Source: an uncultured Chitinophagaceae bacterium (GTDB taxonomy: Bacteria > Bacteroidota > Bacteroidia > Chitinophagales > Chitinophagaceae). Taken from it: a stretch of DNA of 13,459 nt. Shown here piece by piece: positions 1-5,276 of the stretch; position 1 is the stretch's first letter; each line of letters opens with the position of its first letter. The stretch spans positions 1-13,459 of the forward strand of contig CAKSVK010000097.1 of the NCBI GenBank assembly GCA_934502905.1, written 5' to 3'. The notes below the pieces were generated by a model, which was given only the letters and a program-made list of their open reading frames with translations, ran no database searches and was not told the DNA's origin. Made by a program: the position numbers and the translations under genes.

Positions 1-919
1 TAAGCAGTCCGCCACCCCTTGTCATCTGTTTTTTAGCAATCTCGTACATAGGATGTGACGGATGAAAGGGATATTTGATCCAGTTAAGCTTATGGTGTCC
101 ATCCAAAGCTTTCACCACCGCCTCGGCATTATCACAATGCCGTTGTATACGCACATCCAGGGTTTCCAGGCTTTTGGTCAGTACCCAGGCATTGAAGGGA
201 GAAAGCGCCGGACCGGTATTCCTGCAGAACAGGTACAGCTCACGGATCAGGTCAGCCTTTCCTACTACCACACCGCCCAATACACGTCCCTGTCCGTCCA
301 GCCATTTGGTAGCAGAATGCAGGATGATATCTGCTCCATACTCCACCGGCTTCTGCAGCAGCGGTGTAGCAAAGCAGTTGTCTACCACCAGGATGATATT
401 GTGTTTTTTTGCCAGTGCACCCAGCCATTCAAGGTCTACGATATCGAGCCCGGGGTTGGTCGGTGTTTCTATGTAGATCATTTTCGTGGCAGGTTTGATC
501 AGCGCTTCCCATGTTTCAGGATGCTGAACATCGCCATAGCTGTAATCGATATTCCAACGCTTGAAATATTTGGTGATGATCGTGTGGGTAGACCCAAAGA
601 CAGAGCTACAGCTCAACAAATGATCGCCACTGCCTAAAAATGCCATGAAAGTACCAAAAATAGCCGCCATCCCCGATGCCATGGAAAATCCAGCTTCGGC
701 ACCTTCCAACGCGCACATTTTATCGATAAACTCCTGTACAGTGGGGTTGCTGTAACGGGTGTAGATATTATTGTCATTTCGTTCTGTAAATGCATCCGCC
801 ATCTCTTCTGCACTTTCAAAACAAAAGCTTGATGTCATAAAGATTGGAGTGCTATGCTCCTGTTCGTTTGTACGAGGGGTCTGAATACGCACAGCCTGCG
901 TATTGGGATGTAAATTCAT
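1..919 (-). CDS. metZ: O-succinylhomoserine sulfhydrylase (MetZ), C-terminus beyond window
   Basis: This PLP-dependent Cys/Met-metabolism enzyme is expected to make homocysteine from an activated homoserine and sulfide in the cytoplasm. The frame is open from an ATG at 919 to the left edge, giving 306 of about 390 expected residues. Visible landmarks are the phosphate-binding YSNP at 56-59, SGMAA at 82-86, the conserved Asp in VVDN (D180) that contacts the pyridine ring, and the Schiff-base lysine in HSATKWLDGQGR (K205). The runs VFGST, VDNCFATP, DGQGR and LSPFNAW follow the MetZ branch more closely than MetB or methionine gamma-lyase. MetZ usually prefers O-succinylhomoserine, but the acyl donor cannot be read from sequence. 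The gene lies 68 nt downstream of osmC on the same strand and has no clear promoter of its own, so co-transcription is likely. The ATG at 919 fits the usual family N-terminus. Confidence 0.93.
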   Translation of the reverse strand, partial: MNLHPNTQAVRIQTPRTNEQEHSTPIFMTSSFCFESAEEMADAFTERNDNNIYTRYSNPTVQEFIDKMCALEGAEAGFSMASGMAAIFGTFMAFLGSGDHLLSCSSVFGSTHTIITKYFKRWNIDYSYGDVQHPETWEALIKPATKMIYIETPTNPGLDIVDLEWLGALAKKHNIILVVDNCFATPLLQKPVEYGADIILHSATKWLDGQGRVLGGVVVGKADLIRELYLFCRNTGPALSPFNAWVLTKSLETLDVRIQRHCDNAEAVVKALDGHHKLNWIKYPFHPSHPMYEIAKKQMTRGGGLL

Positions 920-942
920 GCTGCTTCTATAATTTATACGGG

Positions 943-964
943 CAGCGGTATAGGACCACCGCCG
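943..964 (-). promoter_or_regulatory. Hairpin in osmC-metZ spacer
   Basis: On the minus strand the spacer can form a 7-bp stem (943-949 paired with 958-964, one G-U pair) with an 8-nt loop, 24 nt upstream of the metZ ATG. No T-tract follows it, so it does not look like an intrinsic terminator. It could be an mRNA-stability or processing element, or chance. I see no SAM-riboswitch consensus in this leader. Confidence 0.3.
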
Positions 965-987
965 GTTATCCAAAAATTGAACGCGTG

Positions 988-1425
988 TTAAAGATGAACG
1001 TCTGCTCCGTTTACCACCAGCTTCCAGGTCAGGTCTGCCCCTGCCCTGCGGAGGGTTTCTGCTACGGAACAATATTTATTCATAGAAAGCTCCACCGCCC
1101 TCAGTGCCTTTGCAGGATCTACTTCACCGGACAGCTTGAACACTATTTGTGCATTTTGCCATACAGACGGCTCTTTGCCGGGCTCTCTTTCACCATCTAT
1201 ATCAATCGCAAAATCCTTTATATCCTGCTTTTGCTTTTTCAGGATACTTACAATATCTACAGCGCTACATCCGCCCAAACCCGCCAGCAACAGCTGCATC
1301 GGGCGAAAACCTTCTCCTTTGCCACCCTGCTCTTCGGGGATATCTATTGTAAGGGCATGCCCGCCGGCATCGGTGGCAGTAAATCCATAATCATTATGTG
1401 AACGTTGTAAATGCACAAGAGCCAT
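988..1425 (-). CDS. OsmC/Ohr-family peroxiredoxin-like protein
   Basis: A 145-residue protein of the normal size for the OsmC superfamily, whose members reduce organic or hydrogen peroxides through a pair of cysteines in a domain-swapped dimer. The two expected cysteines are present: C53 in LAGLGGCSAVDIV, at the start of the central helix, and C119 in MNKYCSVAETL. The RPMQLLLAGLGGC run is the typical family signature. The sequence looks more like the general OsmC/YhfA branch than a true Ohr, so the substrate is uncertain. The ATG at 1425 lies about a dozen nucleotides from the transcription start predicted from the promoter at 1444-1472, which supports this start. metZ follows on the same strand, which may link thiol or peroxide defence with sulfur amino-acid synthesis; that link is an inference. 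Confidence 0.9.
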   Translation of the reverse strand: MALVHLQRSHNDYGFTATDAGGHALTIDIPEEQGGKGEGFRPMQLLLAGLGGCSAVDIVSILKKQKQDIKDFAIDIDGEREPGKEPSVWQNAQIVFKLSGEVDPAKALRAVELSMNKYCSVAETLRRAGADLTWKLVVNGADVHL

Positions 1426-1443
1426 CTGTCAAAATTTTGAGAG

Positions 1444-1472
1444 CAAAGATACAAAGCAAACTAAAAGTTCAA
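1444..1472 (-). promoter_or_regulatory. Bacteroidota sigma-ABfr promoter for osmC-metZ
   Basis: On the minus strand TATCTTTG (1444-1451) matches the Bacteroidota -7 consensus TAnnTTTG exactly. A TTG (1470-1472) lies 18 nt upstream as the -33 element. The predicted start is about 10-13 nt before the osmC ATG. This is one of the two best-formed promoters in the window. Confidence 0.75.
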
Positions 1473-1478
1473 CCCAGA

Positions 1479-1498
1479 TTTTATAGTAAACTACAAAA
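1479..1498. promoter_or_regulatory. Imperfect palindrome, possible operator between divergent genes
   Basis: A 20-bp imperfect inverted repeat has outer arms TTTT/AAAA and inner arms TAGT/ACTA, with 8 of 10 positions paired. It sits directly upstream of the osmC -33 element and about 50 nt before the predicted -7 region of the divergent amidohydrolase gene. Its position suits a regulator acting on osmC or on both genes. No regulator gene is adjacent, so function is inference. Confidence 0.35.
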
Positions 1499-1542
1499 TC
1501 CCGGCTAAAGAATTTTCAATATCGGGCTTTATAACTATTACT

Positions 1543-1551
1543 TTACCTTGC
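1543..1551 (+). promoter_or_regulatory. Possible -7 element for the amidohydrolase gene
   Basis: TACCTTGC at 1544-1551 resembles TAnnTTTG with one T missing. I see no convincing -33 TTG at the right distance. If real, transcription would begin shortly before the ATG at 1575, which argues against the in-frame TTG at 1548 as the start because that codon lies inside the element. Confidence 0.35.
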
Positions 1552-1574
1552 AGCTTGCTTTAAGCCGACGTCGC

Positions 1575-2732
1575 ATGTATCTGAAATTTCAGGCAGACCA
1601 TATATATTCAGATGGAAAGCTGTGGGATAAAAACTTTGTACTGGTAACCGATCCCAACGGCCGGGTAGAGGGTATTGTGCCCGTTGCCGGAGCCGGAGAA
1701 GGTATCCGGTACACGCCCGGCGTCATCACCCCGGGGCATATCAACTGTCATTGCCATCTTGAGCTCAGTTATATGCATGGCGCTATTCCGGAAGCGACAG
1801 GGCTGACCCGGTTCGTAGCTGCGGTAATGAAGACCAGTCCGGCAGATACAGAGACCCAGCTGACGGCTATGGAAGCCGCAGCAAAAGAAATGAGGAAAGC
1901 AGGGATCGTTGCCGTTGCCGACATCAGCAACCATGGATTGTCTCTTCAACCCAAAATTCATTCACAACTATACTGGCACAATTTCCTGGAGATAAGCAAC
2001 CTGGATGATGACAGGGCTCCCGGCAAGCTGGAAACATTCCGCCAGCTGCAGGCAAGGTTCCGGATGCATTTTCCACAAACCGTACTGACACCGCATGCGA
2101 TATACAGCGTGTCCCCGGAAACCTTCCGCCTGATCAATCAATATACTGCCGGAGAGGCCATCACCATTCATAACCAGGAATGCCTGGCGGAAGATGAATT
2201 GATGACGTATGGAACCGGAAAGTTTTTGCCGTTTTACGAATCCATAGGCCGCACACATCTGCCGGTCACCGTTGCAGGAAAAAGCAGCCTGCAAACCTGG
2301 CTGCCTTATTTCAACAACGGGCAGACCATCCTGCTGGTGCATAATACTTTCACCAGCGAAACGGATATCCTGTTTGCACTTGACTATGCCGCCGCGAACG
2401 GACTGCAATTATACTTCTGTTTATGCCCCAACGCCAACATGTATATTGAACAGTCCCTGCCGCCTGTTGACAAGCTTATACAACATGGCTGTAAAGTGGT
2501 GCTGGGCACCGACAGCTATGCCAGCAACTGGCAATTGAATATTGCTAAAGAAGCTGCCATGGTGAAACAGCATTTTCCCTCTATACCCGATACTACCTTA
2601 CTGGAATGGATGACGGGATCCGGAGCCAGCGCACTGGGCATACAGCAACAGTTCGGGATCTTTAAAAAAGGCGCGCAGCCGGGTGTTGTGTTGGTGCAGC
2701 CGGACTTCAGCGCATCAGAAAAGCTGATTTAA
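1575..2732 (+). CDS. Amidohydrolase-superfamily deaminase (ATZ/TRZ-like)
   Basis: A 385-residue metal-dependent hydrolase with the TIM-barrel ligand set in order: the HxH motif H59-C-H61 on strand 1 (preceded by the TPG-I-N run), H174 in LTPHAIYSVS, H199 with E202 in the HxxE motif (metal ligand and catalytic acid), H256 in LLVHNTF, and D313 in LGTDSYASN. This arrangement is typical of cytosine-, guanine- and aminofutalosine-deaminase relatives that use one divalent metal to hydrolyse C-N bonds. The ISNH, PHAxYSV and TDxxxSN runs resemble aminofutalosine deaminase (menaquinone synthesis), but no mqn genes are nearby, so the substrate is undetermined. The ATG at 1575 is chosen over an in-frame TTG at 1548, which overlaps the possible -7 box and would add nine basic, unconserved-looking residues. 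The gene stands alone, divergent from osmC. Confidence 0.88.
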   Translation: MYLKFQADHIYSDGKLWDKNFVLVTDPNGRVEGIVPVAGAGEGIRYTPGVITPGHINCHCHLELSYMHGAIPEATGLTRFVAAVMKTSPADTETQLTAMEAAAKEMRKAGIVAVADISNHGLSLQPKIHSQLYWHNFLEISNLDDDRAPGKLETFRQLQARFRMHFPQTVLTPHAIYSVSPETFRLINQYTAGEAITIHNQECLAEDELMTYGTGKFLPFYESIGRTHLPVTVAGKSSLQTWLPYFNNGQTILLVHNTFTSETDILFALDYAAANGLQLYFCLCPNANMYIEQSLPPVDKLIQHGCKVVLGTDSYASNWQLNIAKEAAMVKQHFPSIPDTTLLEWMTGSGASALGIQQQFGIFKKGAQPGVVLVQPDFSASEKLI

Positions 2733-2746
2733 CCCGGATTTTCCTA

Positions 2747-2768
2747 TTTCGTAAATGCAATTACGAAA
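2747..2768. promoter_or_regulatory. Near-perfect 22-bp palindrome, candidate operator
   Basis: TTTCGTAA (2747-2754) and TTACGAAA (2761-2768) are perfect inverted arms. The central 6 nt (ATGCAA) contribute two more pairs, so 10 of 11 positions are symmetric. It lies 28-50 nt upstream of the -7 box at 2797, the position of an activator or repressor site. The low GC content and absent T-tract argue against a terminator for the preceding gene. The binding protein is unknown. Confidence 0.5.
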
Positions 2769-2796
2769 AGCGATAAGTATCTCCGCTTCTATACAT

Positions 2797-2804
2797 TATC
2801 TTTG
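2797..2804 (+). promoter_or_regulatory. Bacteroidota -7 element for the reductase gene
   Basis: TATCTTTG matches TAnnTTTG exactly and is followed by C, as at the osmC promoter. No good TTG is found at the -33 position, which would suit a promoter dependent on an activator, perhaps at the upstream palindrome. The predicted transcript has a leader of roughly 110 nt. Confidence 0.6.
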
Positions 2805-2823
2805 CGCACAATTGGGAACCTTG

Positions 2824-2888
2824 TTTAAAAGAGTGGAATGCACCACTTCAAAAATCGGTTTTTATCGATTGATTATCAGTCTTTTAAA
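2824..2888 (+). promoter_or_regulatory. Potentially structured 5' leader of the reductase mRNA
   Basis: Nine bases at 2824-2832 (TTTAAAAGA) are the exact reverse complement of 2880-2888, and would close a domain holding two internal hairpins: 2833-2836 with 2843-2846 (loop AATGCA; it extends through 2832-2847 if the outer stem gives up one pair) and 2853-2857 with 2866-2870. The arrangement resembles a three-way junction, but the outer stem is AT-rich. I recognise no known riboswitch consensus. Treat it as a prediction from visible complementarity only. Confidence 0.35.
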
Positions 2889-2922
2889 ACCCAACATCCC
2901 GTCAAAAGTGAAATATTAAGGA

Positions 2923-3927
2923 ATGCAGACAACTGATCTTTGTATTATAGGAGCTGGCCCGGTAGGTCTTTTTGCAGTATTTGAAGCAGGATTGCTGAAG
3001 CTGCGTTGTCATTTGGTAGATGTCTTGCCCCAGGTAGGAGGACAGCTCTCGGAGATATATCCCCAGAAACCTATTTACGATATTCCAGGATTTCCAAGCG
3101 TCAACGCCCAGGAACTCGTGGATAACCTGATGGAACAGATCGCAACTTTCAAACCTGAGTTTACGCTGGGGGAAAGAGTGGACGGATTGGAAAAGCAGGA
3201 AGATGGCTCTTTTATTGTAAGCACTAACGAGGGTACGAAAATACACGCGAAGGCAGTGGTGATTGCAGCAGGACTGGGATGCTTTGAGCCCCGCAAGCCG
3301 GCTATTGAACGCCTGGAAGACTTTGAAGGGAAAGGCGTGGCTTACATGGTGCGCAATCCCGAGCTGTTCAGGAATAAAAAAGTGGTATTGGCAGGCGGTG
3401 GCGACTCTGCGCTGGATTGGACCTTATTCCTGAGCAATGTAGCCGAAAAAGTTACCCTCATACACAGGGGGGACAGTTTCCGCGGCGCCCCGGACTCCGC
3501 TGAAAAAGTAGTGAAGCTGGCGCAGGAAGGAAAGATCAATCTCATCCTGAAATCAAATATCACCAAAATAGATGGTAACGGTCATCTGAGTGAAGTGCAT
3601 GTTACCATGCACGACAAAACGATCAATACCATCAACGCAGATTACCTGATCCCCTTATTCGGACTCAGCCCCAAGCTGGGACCCATTGCCGACTGGGGAT
3701 TGGATATTGAAAAATCTGCCATCAAGGTAAATACGGAAGATTATTCCACAAATGTACCGGGTATTTATGCCATAGGCGATATCAATACCTATCCCGGCAA
3801 ATTGAAATTGATATTGTGTGGTTTCCATGAAGGAGCCCTGATGGCACAAAGCGCTTTTAAATATATTTATCCTGACAAGCACCTTAGCTTTAAATATACG
3901 ACGGTTAACGGGGTACATGGATTTTAG
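2923..3927 (+). CDS. Ferredoxin--NADP+ reductase, thioredoxin-reductase-like type
   Basis: A 334-residue two-dinucleotide-fold flavoprotein that should exchange electrons between NADPH and ferredoxin or flavodoxin. The FAD-binding GAGPVG is at 10-15, followed by a QVGGQ run at 37-41 and IPGFP at 54-58. The NADP-binding loop is GGGDSALDW (158-166), with HR at 181-182 suited to the 2'-phosphate. The C-terminal FAD motif YAIGDIN and the GFHEGALMAQ segment follow. The redox-active CxxC of thioredoxin reductase is absent, which places it with the YumC/Chlorobium-type FNRs of about 330-350 residues. The ATG at 2923 is preceded directly by AAGGA, unusually close for a Shine-Dalgarno. A 2Fe-2S ferredoxin gene downstream is the likely partner. 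Confidence 0.93.
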   Translation: MQTTDLCIIGAGPVGLFAVFEAGLLKLRCHLVDVLPQVGGQLSEIYPQKPIYDIPGFPSVNAQELVDNLMEQIATFKPEFTLGERVDGLEKQEDGSFIVSTNEGTKIHAKAVVIAAGLGCFEPRKPAIERLEDFEGKGVAYMVRNPELFRNKKVVLAGGGDSALDWTLFLSNVAEKVTLIHRGDSFRGAPDSAEKVVKLAQEGKINLILKSNITKIDGNGHLSEVHVTMHDKTINTINADYLIPLFGLSPKLGPIADWGLDIEKSAIKVNTEDYSTNVPGIYAIGDINTYPGKLKLILCGFHEGALMAQSAFKYIYPDKHLSFKYTTVNGVHGF

Positions 3928-3930
3928 GGG

Positions 3931-3958
3931 TAAGTGGTGAGTAGTAAGTGGTGAGTTG
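3931..3958 (+). repeat. Two tandem copies of a 14-nt unit
   Basis: TAAGTGGTGAGTAG is followed at once by TAAGTGGTGAGTTG, a tandem duplication with one mismatch, starting 4 nt after the reductase stop codon. The GTGAGTAG-like words resemble low-complexity tracts I associate with intergenic regions of Bacteroidota. It has no coding value. Confidence 0.7.
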
Positions 3959-4000
3959 ACAGATAGTGTTAAGTCAATTCAACAATGGTCTGTTCTTTTT

Positions 4001-4071
4001 CCCCGCAGATTACGCAGATAAGCGCTGACTTTCTACAGCTACTTCTGCGAAAATCCGCGAAATTTGCGGGA
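4001..4071. repeat. Degenerate dispersed palindromic repeat (CGCAGAT type)
   Basis: The left arm CCCCGCAGATTACGCAGAT (4001-4019) is mirrored by an imperfect complementary right arm ending in TTTGCGGGAG near 4072. CTGCGAAAATCCGCG lies between. I recall CCGCAGAT...ATCTGCGGG elements of this kind as recurrent, non-coding, REP-like sequences in Bacteroidota. This copy is eroded, with several arm mismatches. It separates the reductase from the ferredoxin gene and could act as a transcript-end or stabilising structure. Copy number cannot be known from one window. Confidence 0.65.
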
Positions 4072-4144
4072 GATTTATTCGGCACATTCCATTGACATCA
4101 CTGTAGTAAATAGTAAGGATTTAAATAGAGATTCTGATTCGCAT

Positions 4145-4474
4145 ATGGAATTTATAAATATTACAGTAGAAGACAGGAATGGTGAACGCCGGGAGCTGGA
4201 GCTGCCTACGGATATGGGTTTAAGCCTGATGGAAGCGTTAAAGGCGAACGAGTACCGCATCCTGGCTACCTGTGGCGGCATGGCTTTATGCGCTACCTGT
4301 CATGTGGAAGTGCTGGAAGGTGCTGATAAGCTGGGGCCCATGTCCGATCCTGAGCTGGATATGCTGGATACCCTGCCCGATGCAGGTCCCGACAGCAGGC
4401 TGGCCTGTCAGCTACGCATAAACGATGACATGAACAATGCGATATTCCGCATTCGTGGTGAAGAAGGAGAATAA
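4145..4474 (+). CDS. 2Fe-2S ferredoxin, adrenodoxin/Fdx type
   Basis: A 109-residue soluble electron carrier. The four cluster ligands are C43, C49, C52 and C88, with spacing C-x5-C-x2-C-x35-C and the loop TCGGMALCATCHVE, which is the adrenodoxin/ISC-ferredoxin pattern rather than the plant type. A strongly acidic stretch at 66-82 (SDPELDMLDTLPDAGPD) matches the partner-docking helix of the family. The ATG at 4145 is chosen because the only longer in-frame start is a TTG at 4064 inside the palindromic repeat, and the preceding residues are not ferredoxin-like. It follows the ferredoxin-NADP reductase by 217 nt on the same strand, so the two plausibly form a redox pair. It could also serve Fe-S cluster assembly, although no isc genes are adjacent. 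Confidence 0.93.
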   Translation: MEFINITVEDRNGERRELELPTDMGLSLMEALKANEYRILATCGGMALCATCHVEVLEGADKLGPMSDPELDMLDTLPDAGPDSRLACQLRINDDMNNAIFRIRGEEGE

Positions 4475-4476
4475 CG

Positions 4477-4484
4477 TATCTTGC
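4477..4484 (+). promoter_or_regulatory. Possible -7-like element before pgl
   Basis: TATCTTGC starts 2 nt after the ferredoxin stop codon and 34 nt before the pgl ATG. It lacks one T of TAnnTTTG, as does the candidate at 1544-1551, and has no clear -33 element. pgl may equally be co-transcribed with the ferredoxin gene. Confidence 0.25.
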
Positions 4485-4510
4485 GGCTTCTTCTCACAAA
4501 AACGACTGAC

Positions 4511-5239
4511 ATGAACCTGCATATACAAAACGATCCGGCTGCCGTAAGCAAAGACCTGGCCGAATGGCTGACTTCCTCCATAGAAGAAATACTGAAGTTT
4601 CAAAGCAGGTGCACCCTGGTGCTGACCGGTGGTAATTCCCCGAAAGCGCTTTACTCGCTGCTGGCTGCAGAGCCGTACAAAAGCAGGATCGACTGGAGCA
4701 AGCTGCATATTTTCTGGGGAGATGAGCGGGCGGTTCCTTTTACAGATGAACGCAATAATGCCCGGATGACCTACGAAAATCTTTTAAACAAGGTTCCGGT
4801 AGTTCCAGAGCAGGTGCATGTAATGCGTACCGATATAGCGCCGGAAGCTTCCTCGCTTGCATATGAGAAAATATTATCGGAATATTTCGGCGATACGGGC
4901 AAAAGCTTTGACCTGGTGTTGTCCGGTATGGGTGATGACGGGCACACCCTGTCTCTGTTTCCCGGAACGGCTGTTATCCACGAACAAAAGGCAAATGTAA
5001 AAGCCTTCTACCTGGAACCGCAGCAGATGTATCGCATCACACTCACGGCACCGGTAGTGAACAGGGCGGGTAAAATAATATTCCTGGCGTTTGGCGCCGG
5101 CAAGGCACATGCGCTCAAAGAGGTGCTGGAAGGAGCCCCCAACCCGGACCTGTATCCTTCACAGGTAATACAACCTTTGTCCGGCGAACTGCATTGGTTC
5201 GTGGATGAAGCGGCTGCCAAGGACCTGCAAAACAAATAG
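4511..5239 (+). CDS. pgl: 6-phosphogluconolactonase
   Basis: The enzyme hydrolyses 6-phospho-D-glucono-1,5-lactone to 6-phosphogluconate in the oxidative pentose phosphate pathway, a source of NADPH. The 242-residue protein matches the DevB/SOL family length. Family motifs are visible: TGGNSP at 39-44 (phosphate binding), FWGDERAVP at 68-76, GMGDDGHTLSLFPG at 139-152 with the catalytic-loop Asp and His, and a C-terminal WFVDEAAA. The ATG at 4511 is preferred over an in-frame TTG at 4481, which lies in the possible promoter. zwf and gnd, its usual neighbours, are not in the window. It sits 36 nt after the ferredoxin gene on the same strand and converges on the PorP/SprF gene. Confidence 0.94.
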   Translation: MNLHIQNDPAAVSKDLAEWLTSSIEEILKFQSRCTLVLTGGNSPKALYSLLAAEPYKSRIDWSKLHIFWGDERAVPFTDERNNARMTYENLLNKVPVVPEQVHVMRTDIAPEASSLAYEKILSEYFGDTGKSFDLVLSGMGDDGHTLSLFPGTAVIHEQKANVKAFYLEPQQMYRITLTAPVVNRAGKIIFLAFGAGKAHALKEVLEGAPNPDLYPSQVIQPLSGELHWFVDEAAAKDLQNK

Positions 5240-5251
5240 TTTTATTTCGGG

Positions 5252-5266
5252 TATCCGATACGGATA
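5252..5266. terminator. Small hairpin in convergent gap
   Basis: TATCCG (5252-5257) and CGGATA (5261-5266) form a 6-bp stem with a 3-nt loop in the 37-nt gap between the convergent pgl and PorP/SprF genes. Neither side has a convincing T-tract. A bidirectional terminator or transcript-end hairpin is plausible by position only. Confidence 0.3.
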
Positions 5267-5276
5267 TGATGCCTCA

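Noticed and set aside
62..637. Open frame of 191 codons on the plus strand
   Set aside because: It is the opposite-strand shadow of metZ, whose conserved PLP-enzyme motifs run continuously through the same DNA.
920..987. SAM riboswitch before metZ
   Set aside because: Riboswitches of this type occur before methionine genes, but the leader shows only one simple hairpin and none of the SAM-I or SAM-II conserved blocks that I know.
844..1401. Open frame of 185 codons on the plus strand
   Set aside because: It overlaps osmC and the metZ start on the other strand, has unnatural composition and no family features.
4064..4144. N-terminal extension of the ferredoxin from a TTG
   Set aside because: The start would lie in the palindromic repeat, and the 27 extra residues do not belong to the ferredoxin fold.
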